Shown in pieces: positions 1 to 9,325 of a stretch of DNA of 35,529 nt. The notes under the pieces are model-generated. The model was not told the origin of the DNA. It did no database searches and worked only from the letters and a program-made list of their open reading frames with translations. This DNA is from Polyangiaceae bacterium (GTDB lineage: Bacteria > Myxococcota_A > Polyangia > Polyangiales > Polyangiaceae): assembly GCA_025937785.1 (NCBI GenBank), contig JAICQQ010000073.1, forward strand, positions 1-35,529, given 5' to 3'. The translations under genes and the position numbers were made by a program. The stretch's first letter is position 1; each line of letters opens with the position of its first letter.

Positions 1-37
1 AATCATAGATCGCTCATTTGCGTTCAGCATTAAATCC

Positions 38-1675
38 ATGACTACAAAACAATCGTCCCAAGACACCATGAGTGGCAAGACGCTCGGGAACTACCGGTTA
101 TTGGTGTCGCTTGGAGTAGGTGGCATGGGGCAAGTGTGGGCAGGGCACGATATGTCCGCCCCTGGTGAGCGGGTCGTGGCGCTCAAGACGAACCACTCGA
201 CGGGCACCGAGGCCCTGCGAGTGCTGTGGGACGAGGCGCGGCTGGCTTCGCTGATTCAGCACCCCAACGTGTGTCCGGTTTACGAGCTGGCCGAGGAAGA
301 CGACGTGGCCTTCCTCGTGATGCAGTGGTGCGACGGCGGAACCTTTCACGACCTGCTCGAAGCTGCGCCCGGCCAGCAGGTCCCGCTGGGTATGGCGGCC
401 CGAATCGTGTCCAGCGTCGCCGCTGGCCTCCACGCCGCCCACGAACTGATCGGGCCCGACGGCACCGCGCTGCGCGTGGTGCATCGGGACGTGTCGCCGC
501 AAAACATCCTGATTTCGACCAAAGGCAACGTCACGGTCACCGACTTCGGCGTGGCCAAGGCTGCAGGTCAGGCCCATCGCCCCACCGAGACCGGTGAGAT
601 GAAGGGCAAGCTCAGCTACATGGCGCCCGAGCAGGTGAAGTCCAAGGACATCGACCACCGGGTCGACATCTTCGCGCTCGGCTGCGTCCTCTACCAGGCC
701 ACGCTCGGTCAGCGACCCTTCCACGGCGGCGACGCGCTGGCCACCATGTACAAGCTGCTCGAAGAGCGCGTGGTACCCCCGTCAGAGCTCGATCCGGAGT
801 ACCCGCCCGAGCTCGAGGCGATCGTGCTGCGAGCCCTCGCGAAAGATCGCAACGAGCGCTACCAAACCGCCGAAGAATTCCACGAGGCGCTCGAAAAATG
901 GCTGGTGGCGACGCGCACGCTGGTGACCGCCTCCGACGTTGCGAACTACCTGATGGAGCTCATCGGGGATCGCGTGCGCGAGCGCAACGCGCGCATTTTC
1001 CGCGTACTCCGCAATCAAGAGTCCGCACCGGCGCTGGACGAGATCGACGCCCCGCGCAGCGGTTCAGTAAGCGCTACCGTAAGCGGCACGGCGCGCGTGG
1101 TGCGGCAGGACCGTTCCTCACGCTTCGCCCGCGTCGCGGGTGTCGGCGCCGTGCTCGCGCTGGGCGCTGCGCTCGCCGCCCTCTGGGTCGGCAAGCCCGA
1201 AGCCGAAGCTGTCGTCAATCCCCCTGCTGCCACCCCCAAGCAGGCCGAGGCACCGAAACCGGCCGCGGAGGAGCCCGCCTCGGCACCCGCACCGGCACCA
1301 GCGCCCGAGGCCGCACGCCTGGTCAGCATCAGCGTGGCGGTGTCCCCGAGCGACGCCGAGATCCTGCTCAACGGCGAGGTGGTGGGCGTCGGCAACCTCA
1401 CCCGTTCGATGAAGTCCTCCGACGAGCCGCAGCGGCTCGAGGTGCGCGCGCCCGACTACATCCCACAGACGCAAGACATCATCTTTGACCGCACACAAGC
1501 GCTGACGGTATCCTTGCAAAAGGCGAAGCGTGCGGCTTCCGGACGACCAGTACCAGCGACCGCTCGACAGCCAGTCGCAGAAGCTCCAGCACCAGCCGAA
1601 AGGTCTGCTTTGGAGCCGCCTCCACGCCGCGCCCCGCGTAGCCTCGACGACAAGAACCCCTTCGGCAATCCATGA
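38..1675 (+). CDS. Membrane Ser/Thr protein kinase with C-terminal PEGA domain
   Basis: This is a Hanks-type Ser/Thr kinase that should phosphorylate cytoplasmic proteins. The kinase domain spans about residues 18-290. It has a glycine loop (GVGGMGQVW, 26-34), ATP-binding Lys50 in VALK, the catalytic loop HRDVSPQN (149-156), DFG at 169-171 and APE at 196-198, so all catalytic residues are present. A single membrane segment follows (about 365-384). After it come an Ala/Pro linker and an extracytoplasmic PEGA domain (about 428-497), a fold found in surface and cell-wall-associated proteins, and a basic Pro-rich tail. The ATG at 38 places about 17 residues before the kinase fold. The stop overlaps the next gene's start as ATGA, so the two are very likely translationally coupled. 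Topology suggests the PEGA domain faces the periplasm and relays state to the kinase (inference). Substrates are unknown; FHA proteins encoded just downstream are obvious candidates. Confidence 0.96.
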   Translation: MTTKQSSQDTMSGKTLGNYRLLVSLGVGGMGQVWAGHDMSAPGERVVALKTNHSTGTEALRVLWDEARLASLIQHPNVCPVYELAEEDDVAFLVMQWCDGGTFHDLLEAAPGQQVPLGMAARIVSSVAAGLHAAHELIGPDGTALRVVHRDVSPQNILISTKGNVTVTDFGVAKAAGQAHRPTETGEMKGKLSYMAPEQVKSKDIDHRVDIFALGCVLYQATLGQRPFHGGDALATMYKLLEERVVPPSELDPEYPPELEAIVLRALAKDRNERYQTAEEFHEALEKWLVATRTLVTASDVANYLMELIGDRVRERNARIFRVLRNQESAPALDEIDAPRSGSVSATVSGTARVVRQDRSSRFARVAGVGAVLALGAALAALWVGKPEAEAVVNPPAATPKQAEAPKPAAEEPASAPAPAPAPEAARLVSISVAVSPSDAEILLNGEVVGVGNLTRSMKSSDEPQRLEVRAPDYIPQTQDIIFDRTQALTVSLQKAKRAASGRPVPATARQPVAEAPAPAERSALEPPPRRAPRSLDDKNPFGNP

Positions 1676-2847
1676 TGACGACCGCTGCTTCCAAACGCTT
1701 CTCGCGATCCTCCCGCTGCTCCGCTCTCGCTCTGGTGACCGTCCTGTGCTGGGCGCCCCTCGTGCACGCCCAACCCAAGGCGCCGCAAGACAAGACGGCG
1801 GCAGAGAAGGCGGGCAAGGACAAGGCCGCTACTGACAAGGCTGACAAGTCGAGCGCTGACAAAACTGCGCAAGCAGAAGCAACCGGCGGGGCCGAGACTA
1901 CCGAAGCCAAGCCCGACGCCCCCAGCCCCGACACGGTCCAACGCGCCGGAAGCCACTTCGAGCGCGGCTTGCAGCTGTACAACGACGCCGAATACCGGCT
2001 GGCGCTGATCGAGTTCGAACGCGCTTATCAGCTCGTGCCGAACTACAAGGTTCAGTACAACATCGCTCAGGTCAGCATCCAGATCGGGCGCTATGCGCGC
2101 GCGGTGCATGCGCTCGAGCAGTACCTCAGGGACGGCGGCGACGATATTTCGCCCGAGCGCCGGGCGCAGGTCGAAAATGACTTGAAGATGCTCGCAGGGC
2201 GCACCGCCCGCGTGAGCATCACCTCGAACGTGCAAGGCGCCGAGATCCTCCTCGACGAGACCACGGTGGCTCAGGTCCCGATGAGCGAAAAACTGCTGAT
2301 AGACGCAGGCGAACATCGATTGACCGTGCGTGCCCGCGGCTACCAGCCGCACGTGGAACAGGTGACGCTCGCCGGCGGTGACGACGTCGAGTTCAACTTC
2401 GACCTGACCGAGGTGAAGAAAGAAGACCCCGTCGTCATCGTCAAAGAGGTGCAGACGCCCGGGGACGCGGCCGTCCAGGACGACTTCCCCTACATCACCG
2501 TGGGCTGGGTCACGACCGGCGTACTGGCCGCCAGCGCTGTCACGGCGGGAGTCGTCGGCTTGGGAGCCAAGAACGACCTCGATGACCTCTCCAAGCCCGA
2601 CCCGGAGCAGGACCCGGAGCAGGTGAAGCGGGATCAAGACGCCGCGAAAAAGAAGGCGCAGAACTGGTTCCTCGCTTCCGACATCCTCACGGGCGCGGCG
2701 GTCGTCGCAGGCGCGGCATCGCTCTACTTCACGATCGTCGGCACCTCGGATGACGCGGCCGACGACACCAAGGACGATGCCGCCAAGGGCTTCAGCGTGC
2801 GACCTGGCGTCGGGCTGAACCACGTGTGGGTAGAAGGTAGCTTCTAG
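1672..2847 (+). CDS. Exported TPR- and PEGA-domain protein
   Basis: The product begins with a signal peptide (basic n-region, hydrophobic ALALVTVLCWAPL core, likely cleavage after AHA near residue 33). A Lys/Ala/Asp-rich low-complexity stretch follows to about 75. A TPR-like helical region spans about 85-165 and contains FERGLQLYNDAEYRLALIEF-type repeats. A PEGA domain spans about 178-245 and contains GAEILLDE and GEHRLTVRARGY. Near the C-terminus are two hydrophobic segments (about 275-297 and 330-352) separated by a charged loop. The gene overlaps the upstream kinase by 4 nt (ATGA). Both proteins carry PEGA domains, so they probably act together at the envelope, for example with this protein as sensor or ligand for the kinase ectodomain (inference). 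TPR-PEGA lipoprotein-like proteins are common in myxobacteria but their function is mostly unassigned. Confidence 0.9.
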   Translation: MMTTAASKRFSRSSRCSALALVTVLCWAPLVHAQPKAPQDKTAAEKAGKDKAATDKADKSSADKTAQAEATGGAETTEAKPDAPSPDTVQRAGSHFERGLQLYNDAEYRLALIEFERAYQLVPNYKVQYNIAQVSIQIGRYARAVHALEQYLRDGGDDISPERRAQVENDLKMLAGRTARVSITSNVQGAEILLDETTVAQVPMSEKLLIDAGEHRLTVRARGYQPHVEQVTLAGGDDVEFNFDLTEVKKEDPVVIVKEVQTPGDAAVQDDFPYITVGWVTTGVLAASAVTAGVVGLGAKNDLDDLSKPDPEQDPEQVKRDQDAAKKKAQNWFLASDILTGAAVVAGAASLYFTIVGTSDDAADDTKDDAAKGFSVRPGVGLNHVWVEGSF

Positions 2848-3315
2848 GCACACACGATCGGCCTTGCTCAACGCGGGCAGCGGTGCGCTCGTCCGGCACG
2901 AAGCCAGGCGCTTCGACCGTGGTCCGTCCTCGCGAGGGACTCTAGAAAGCCTATTGCCACAGCTGGCGGAGGCTGCCCTAATAGGCCGCCATGGTGCGCC
3001 GCGCTGGAGCTGCCCGCCTTGGGCTCGTGCCTGGAGTTGTGCAAACGCCGGATGCGCTTTTTGTGCAACACCGCTTTGTTCCGCGGATTTCGGACCGTCT
3101 TTGTTTTCGGAGGACCTCGAGCGCAACTTGGCCGTGACCCTGTACAACCCGACCGCTAGGCGGAAGCACTTGCATCTCTGGAAGGCGACGCGGCACTCGC
3201 GCCCGAAGGCCTGCTCGCACCTACCTCCCTCGACACCGAGCGTCCGAGCCTGCCTTCGACGCGTAGCGACTGCATCCATGCTGACATTACCTGCGGGGGC
3301 CAAGCGCGAGGTTCG
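2848..3315. other. 468-bp intergenic stretch
   Basis: No convincing gene was found here. An open frame runs across it on the plus strand, but its composition is unlike the neighbours and it has no recognisable domain. The stretch contains a 7-bp inverted repeat (2949-2955 with 2980-2986) and two direct copies of TTGTGCAA 24 bp apart (around 3035-3070). It is long enough to hold the promoter and control region of the downstream sigma-54 activator. I found no clean -24/-12 (GG-N10-GC) promoter. Confidence 0.5.
2949..2986. repeat. Inverted repeat, possible hairpin or operator
   Basis: GCCTATT at 2949-2955 is perfectly complementary to AATAGGC at 2980-2986. The 24-nt loop itself contains GCCA-CAGC-TGGC (2956-2967). 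It lies about 100 bp after the TPR-PEGA stop and has no T-tract, so a transcript hairpin or a protein-binding site is as likely as a terminator. Confidence 0.4.
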
Positions 3316-4824
<1,509 letters not shown>

Positions 4825-4894
4825 ACACCGCCACCCAAAGCAGCGTCCGCCGCCGGAACGGCTGAACGCGCTGGGCCCTCGAGCGCATCTCGCA

Positions 4895-4910
4895 GCGTTC
4901 GCGCGAACGC
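4895..4910. repeat. Perfect 16-bp palindrome between convergent genes
   Basis: GCGTTCGCGCGAACGC is its own reverse complement. It lies between the stop of the sigma-54 activator and the stop of the convergent FHA gene. The position suits a bidirectional terminator stem. There is no T-run on either side and no loop sequence, so a protein-binding site is also possible. Confidence 0.5.
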
Positions 4911-4941
4911 AACTGATCTCGCTGAGCCCCGGTTCGGGTCG

Positions 4942-5460
4942 TTAGCGCGTGGGGCGGTTCTTGGGGAACTCGGCGCTCACGATGCCGGTGGGGCGATCGG
5001 ACCAGTTCTCGTCACGCGGCTCGGGCGCGTCGGTCTGCGCGGTGCGCCGCGCGATCACGGTGAGCTCGCCACGGTCGGCGGTCGCGTCGACTTCGGTGGG
5101 TCTGAGCACCTCGAACAGCTGCGACCCCACCTGAAAGGTGTCACCCGTGTCGAGGCGGCGGAGGCCGGTAATGGGGGCACCATTGACCAGCACCCCGTTG
5201 GCGCTGCCCAGGTCTTCGATCGCGAACGTCTGCTCGCCCACGATGATGCGCGCATGTTCGCGGGAGACCTGGCTGTCGGTGAGCACGTAGTCACAGGTGC
5301 TGCGCCTGCCCATGGTCACCGTACCCGAACCCAGAAGCAACACCCGGTGCCCGTGTTTGACACGAAACAACCGTGACTTGCGCGACGACGTGGAGCCCAC
5401 GTTCACGTTCTGCGGGCGTGAGTCGGCGCCGCCTCTACGATCGTTCATGGGCTCACCCAT
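4942..5460 (-). CDS. FHA-domain protein
   Basis: This is a small 172-residue protein consisting essentially of one FHA domain (about 33-120). The key residues are present: GR at 51-52, SREH at 66-69 and SANG at 86-89. It should bind a phosphothreonine peptide on a partner protein. The N-terminal 30 residues are polar and Ser/Thr/Arg-rich (NVGSTSSRKSR), and the C-terminal 45 are charged and probably disordered. A second in-frame ATG four codons downstream (MNDRR) could be the true start. The gene is convergent with the FHA/sigma-54 activator and divergent from another FHA gene, so it probably acts as an adaptor in the same Ser/Thr phospho-signalling network (inference). Confidence 0.92.
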   Translation of the reverse strand: MGEPMNDRRGGADSRPQNVNVGSTSSRKSRLFRVKHGHRVLLLGSGTVTMGRRSTCDYVLTDSQVSREHARIIVGEQTFAIEDLGSANGVLVNGAPITGLRRLDTGDTFQVGSQLFEVLRPTEVDATADRGELTVIARRTAQTDAPEPRDENWSDRPTGIVSAEFPKNRPTR

Positions 5461-5818
5461 GGGTCGGTCTGCTGTGCCCTGATAGTGCGCGTCGAAGACA
5501 GCATGCTTTTACGAAGATAGCCGAATTGGCGGTCAAAGTCACTGCAATCGGTCGCCGGTTTCCGGCATATGAAGCTCATACCTGCTGATCGTAGTGCGAC
5601 ACGGGGCGGGCCTTGTCGAAGACCCAAGGCATGAATGAGCGGAGCATGCGTGGGTCTCGGCACTTACGTGTGGTTCTTGGACGCACCTTGGGCACACTGG
5701 CTACACACATGATTAGAGCCGCGGGCATCCGGCGCAGGACGAGCTGCGGCGAAATCCGCCTCCGCCTGCGCTGCACTTACGATCGCATGCTTCCGAGCCG
5801 TCACAACGGATAGGCGCT
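5461..5818. promoter_or_regulatory. 358-bp divergent intergenic region between two FHA genes
   Basis: The stretch lies between divergently oriented FHA genes and must hold both promoters if each is transcribed separately. I found no convincing coding frame, no consensus sigma-54 site and no clear palindrome. A GGATAGG stretch just before 5819 is the likely ribosome-binding site of the rightward gene. Confidence 0.45.
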
Positions 5819-6490
5819 TTGGCAATCTTCTGGCTCAGTTATCAAGGGTCTCGCATCCCCCTGAAGCAGGGCGAGACGATCGTCGGCCGTAGTCCCCACT
5901 GCGCCGTCGTCATCTCGAACCGTCGCATCTCCCGCCAACACTGCTCGCTGACACTAGAACACGACAGGCTACACGTGAGCGACCTGGGCAGCTCGAACGG
6001 GACCTGGGTGAACGGAGCGCCCGTCACCGAAGCGACGCCGCTGAACCCCGGTGACCTGCTCGAGCTCGGCGAAGAGCGCCTCGAAGTGCTCGACACCGAA
6101 CCCCGACGCCCCCGTGAGGTGCGCGACACGCAGCGCGACCTGCCCCTCTACCTACGCGAGCTCGGCGACGCGGACGACGACACGGAGCAAACCACCATCA
6201 CCGGTGCTCAGGCGTCGACCGTCGCGCTCATCGAAGCCCTGGTGGCCAACGGCTCCGGCGCCAGCTCACCCGTCCAGCACTTCGCCAAAGTGCAGCGCGC
6301 CATCGAGACCTATTTGAAGGCTGGCGGTCGCACGCCCCCTCCAAGCGCCAGGCTCGAACTCGAGCGCCTACGCCGCAGCATCGAGGCGACCGCGCGCTTG
6401 GACGCCAGCGCCGAAGCTGCCCTGTGGCGCACGCGCGTTCTGTCAGAACTAGTACCATCCCCGCCCGCCGACGCGCGGCAGCGGCACTGA
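5819..6490 (+). CDS. FHA-domain protein with helical C-terminal region
   Basis: The N-terminal FHA domain spans about residues 5-95. It contains GR at 23-24, SRQH at 38-41 and SSNGTWVNG at about 58-66, all intact for phosphothreonine binding. After it comes an acidic segment with consecutive threonines (DDTEQTTITGA, about 121-131). The rest is a predominantly helical, Arg/Ala/Leu-rich C-terminal half. The best start is a TTG at 5819, which begins the FHA beta-strand almost at once (LAIFWLSYQG, first residue Met); no ATG lies upstream in frame, and GGATAGG precedes it by a few bases. The threonine motif resembles the kinase-target motifs of FHA switch proteins such as GarA/OdhI, so intramolecular binding is possible (inference). 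The stop codon sits inside the first unit of the tandem-repeat tract. Confidence 0.9.
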   Translation: MAIFWLSYQGSRIPLKQGETIVGRSPHCAVVISNRRISRQHCSLTLEHDRLHVSDLGSSNGTWVNGAPVTEATPLNPGDLLELGEERLEVLDTEPRRPREVRDTQRDLPLYLRELGDADDDTEQTTITGAQASTVALIEALVANGSGASSPVQHFAKVQRAIETYLKAGGRTPPPSARLELERLRRSIEATARLDASAEAALWRTRVLSELVPSPPADARQRH

Positions 6491-6891
6491 CGAGCCACGC
6501 GGCCCGTATCACCGACCGATACTGACGAGCCACGCCGCCCGGACTCACCGACCGCGCTAGTCCCGGGCCCGTACTCGCCGCCCGCGCTAGCCACGCGGCC
6601 CGTACTCGACGACCGATACTGACGAGCCACGCCGCCCGTACTCGCCGCCCGCGCTAGCCACGCGGCCCGTACTCGACGACCGATACTGACGAGCCACGCC
6701 GCCCGTACTCACGTACCAGCCCGAGCCACGTACTCACCGCCGCGCTAGCCACGCGGCCCGTACTCGACGACCGCGCTAGTCCCGTGGCCCGTACTCACCG
6801 ACCACGCTAGCCACGCGGCCCGACTCGACGACGCGCTAGTCCCGTGGCCCGTACTCGACGACCGATCTAACGAGCCATGCGGCCCGTACTC
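6486..6891. repeat. GC-rich degenerate tandem-repeat tract, about 13 units of 26-36 bp
   Basis: Units centre on GCCACGCGGCCCGTACTC followed by GACGACCG or GCCGCCCGCG, and end in ATACTGAC or CGCTA. Two unit subtypes alternate. This gives a higher-order period of 67 bp: the 54 bp from 6590 recur identically from 6657. Further variants carry GTCCCGTGGCCCGTACTC (for example at 6779 and 6839). A 67-bp period is not a multiple of three and units vary in length, so this is not a protein repeat. The first unit overlaps the stop codon of the FHA gene. A related tract occurs at 35361-35529. I do not recognise the family. Confidence 0.85.
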
Positions 6892-6933
6892 CTATGCCCC
6901 TGGTGCACGGGGCTATGTCCCTGGTGCACGGGC
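6892..6933. repeat. Two tandem copies of a 21-bp near-palindromic repeat
   Basis: The copies lie at 6892-6912 and 6913-6933. They share CTATG-CCCTGGTGCACGGG with one base differing (CCCC versus TCCC). Each contains the palindrome GTGCAC flanked by CCC and GGG, so each could form a small hairpin or bind a dimeric protein. They directly follow the larger repeat tract. Confidence 0.6.
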
Positions 6934-7913
6934 CTCGAGGGCAGCGTGCACCTCGCATGTTGGATGAGTGCTTTAGTATATGCGTGCCTCCGCGCGCGTC
7001 AAGGGCAGCAGGCATCAGCTGACGACGATTGGAGCCAGAGCTCGTTGCGACCTAGACTGCACTGGCGTGGCGTGGGGTAGGCGCGGTCGCGAGAATGCTC
7101 GAGGTGCAGACAATGAGTATCCAGTGATAGTTTTCTTGAGGATTTTTTTGCCCGTGAGTGGCACAGTGACGCCTTCAGCTGCAGCACGACGAGGTTTTGC
7201 CGAATTTCTCTCGAAACTGCGCTGCGCGGCCTGCCAGAGCCTGTCAGCAACGAGCGTGGCGCTCAGGGCCGCTGTGCAAGACGAGTGCCCAAAAAGTTCG
7301 TGCTACAAGTGGGTTTGTGTCTTGGCAGTTCTTGAAACGCCTCGGGTCGGATCATGGTGTCAGCTGCAGAAGCCTTCCGTCACGCGCCGCCGCTTGCAAG
7401 CGTACCGAGATACCGAGATCTGAGGTGCCCGGCGCAGAAGGCTTAGAAGCGATCGCGCCTACCGCGCAGACTTCATGACCCACGAGCGGTGGCGGAAACC
7501 GCTGAAAGTACGGGCTGCTCGCTCGATACATGTCGCGCGACGCCGCGCGGGTCGCATTGACCAGCATCCCCCTGTGCTGCTCGCCGCGGGGGGAACACTT
7601 GGGTTTAGCCGGTCGGCTCTTCAGCGCCTCGAGTGCTTCGCCTCGCCCGGACCTCGAGGGGCCGGTTCGCTCGTGCCAAACATCGGCGCGTGCATTGCGG
7701 AGCTACGCGCGAGTGGGCCCTTCGTTCGTCACGCGCTAACGACACGCAATTTTGGCGCTCAGCGTCAAACGAGAACGTGCGAGCGTTCGGCTAGTGGGGG
7801 ACTTTTTGCTTCTGCCCGGGTGCCAGCGGCTTGACCTGGAAACAAAAGTGACACAAAGCTGTGGCCCACGCGCGCCATGAGTCAGCGAAAGAATCATGAA
7901 AGCATCCGACGTG
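6934..7913. other. About 1-kb stretch without an assignable gene
   Basis: Several short open frames exist on both strands, but none shows a domain, a signal peptide or codon use like the neighbours. Local AT-rich patches (for example near 7128-7152, with a run of T) stand out from the GC-rich surroundings. An imperfect hairpin is centred on CCTCGAGG near 7646. The stretch may be gene decay, a regulatory region or an unrecognised non-coding RNA; the sequence alone does not say which. Confidence 0.4.
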
Positions 7914-7986
7914 TCCGCATGTTGGTAAGCGTCATCCGCATGTTGGTAAGCGTCAGATGATCAGCAGATGATCAGCAGATGATCAG
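7914..7986. repeat. Paired 21-bp direct repeats followed by 11-bp direct repeats
   Basis: A perfect 21-bp unit (starting TCCGCATGTTGGTAAGCG) occurs twice in tandem at 7914-7934 and 7935-7955. An 11-bp unit GATGATCAGCA follows immediately, repeated about 2.8 times (7956-7986) and containing the palindrome TGATCA. The 11-bp spacing is close to one helical turn. The block is about 155 bp upstream of the GT4 start and could be a regulator-binding array (inference). Confidence 0.75.
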
Positions 7987-8140
7987 AAAGTGCGGTGCGA
8001 GTTCGACACCGCTGTGACAGGGGATTTCGAGAAACGCGGCGCCGAGTCAGCGCGTGCGAAAGAGGGTAGTTAGTGTTCGCGATAGAGGAATGGTGCGTTG
8101 GATCAGACGCATACCTGGGCTACGGTCGTCGGGCGGTGCC

Positions 8141-9310
8141 ATGAAAATCGCATTCTTCGCATGGGAGAGTCTGCACACCGTGCCCGTCGGCGGCGTCGCT
8201 GTGCACGTGACCGAACTAGCTGCGGCGCTCAATCGTCGCGGCCACGAGGTGCACGTCTTCGCTCGCCTGGGCCAGGGGCAAACCACGTTCGAGCGGATCG
8301 ACGATGTGTATTATCACCGCTGCCCGATTCAGCTCGACGGCGACTTCGTGGTCGAGATGAACAACATGTGCAACGCCTTCGTCTACTTCATGCGCCAGGC
8401 TGAAGCGTATCAAGGCGGGCACTTCGACATCGTGCACGGACACGACTGGCTCTGCTCCAAAGCCGTGGTGCAAGCCAAGAACGATCACGGTCATCGCGCG
8501 GTGCTCACGTTTCATTCGACGGAGTACGGGCGCAACGGGAACCGGATGCTGAACGGTCGCTGCGCTCGCATCCACGCGGTCGAGGCCGAAGGTGGCTACG
8601 TCGCGGATCGGGTGATCGGGGTGTCCCCGGCCATGTGCGACGAGGTGCGTTGGCTGTACCACGTGCCCGACCACAAGCTCAGGATGGTCTACAACGGGGT
8701 GAGCTGCGCCCGCTTCGACGGCTACATCGATGCCGGCGCGTGCCGGGCCCGCTACGGCATCGGCCCGCTCGACCCGATGGTGCTGTTCGTCGGACGCCTG
8801 AGCACCCAGAAGGGGCCCGATCTGCTGCTCGAGGCCGTGCCCGGAATCTTGGCGCATCGCGGCGACGCCAAGATCGTCTTCGCCGGCGACGGCGACATGC
8901 GCGGCCAGCTCGAACAGCGAGCCCACCAGCTCGGGGTCAACCACGCCGTGCGCTTTCTGGGCGCGATGGGCGCCAACGGCGCGTTGGTCGACCTGTTCAA
9001 GAGCACCGATCTGCTCTGCGTGCCCAGCCGAAACGAGCCGTTCGGCGTCGTCGTGCTCGAGGCTTGGGCTGCGGGTAAGCCCGTGGTCGCTACCCAGAAC
9101 GGGGGCCCGCGGCATTTCGTGGAGCACGGCACGAACGGGTTCTTGGTCCACGACAACCCCGGCTCGATCGGCTGGGGCGTCCGCTCGATTTTCGCGAACT
9201 TCGAGCACGCGCGCTGGATGGGCGAACGCGGTCGAGTGAAGGCAGCCTACGGCTTCAGCTGGGACGTCATCGCCCGGCAGACCGAGGGCATCTACCAGGA
9301 GCTGTTGTAA
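8141..9310 (+). CDS. GT4-family glycosyltransferase (glycogen-synthase-like)
   Basis: This 389-residue enzyme has the two-Rossmann GT-B fold of family GT4, which transfers a sugar from a nucleotide donor with retention. The N-terminal half opens with KIAFFAWES and VGGVAVHVTELAAAL, the acceptor-side glycine loop, and contains DIVHGHDWL. The C-terminal half has VLFVGRLSTQKGPDLLLEA and the E-x7-E signature EPFGVVVLE, which binds the donor. The best start is ATG 8141, preceded by GGGCGGTG. An upstream in-frame start at 8054 would add 29 Arg-rich residues unlike the family. The sequence resembles the short GT4 glycogen/starch synthase-like enzymes often found beside GH57 proteins. Here a GH57 gene is convergent, its stop only 15 bp away, which supports a role in alpha-glucan metabolism. 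The exact donor and product cannot be read from sequence. Confidence 0.92.
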   Translation: MKIAFFAWESLHTVPVGGVAVHVTELAAALNRRGHEVHVFARLGQGQTTFERIDDVYYHRCPIQLDGDFVVEMNNMCNAFVYFMRQAEAYQGGHFDIVHGHDWLCSKAVVQAKNDHGHRAVLTFHSTEYGRNGNRMLNGRCARIHAVEAEGGYVADRVIGVSPAMCDEVRWLYHVPDHKLRMVYNGVSCARFDGYIDAGACRARYGIGPLDPMVLFVGRLSTQKGPDLLLEAVPGILAHRGDAKIVFAGDGDMRGQLEQRAHQLGVNHAVRFLGAMGANGALVDLFKSTDLLCVPSRNEPFGVVVLEAWAAGKPVVATQNGGPRHFVEHGTNGFLVHDNPGSIGWGVRSIFANFEHARWMGERGRVKAAYGFSWDVIARQTEGIYQELL

Positions 9311-9325
9311 CCGCCCTCACCCGGC

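Noticed and set aside
5676..5700. Possible sigma-54 promoter upstream of the FHA gene (TTGGACGCACCTTGGGC)
   Set aside because: The spacing between GG and GC is 11 rather than 10 bp and the flanking bases fit poorly.
6310..6630. Minus-strand open frames running through the repeat tract
   Set aside because: Repeat units vary in length and the 67-bp period is not divisible by three, so the tract cannot encode a regular peptide repeat.
6486..6891. Repeat tract as a CRISPR array
   Set aside because: There are no unique spacers of uniform length between constant repeats, and no cas genes are nearby.
8054..8140. Upstream extension of the GT4 gene
   Set aside because: The added 29 residues are Arg-rich and precede the canonical KIAFFAWES fold start. 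ATG 8141 has the better context.
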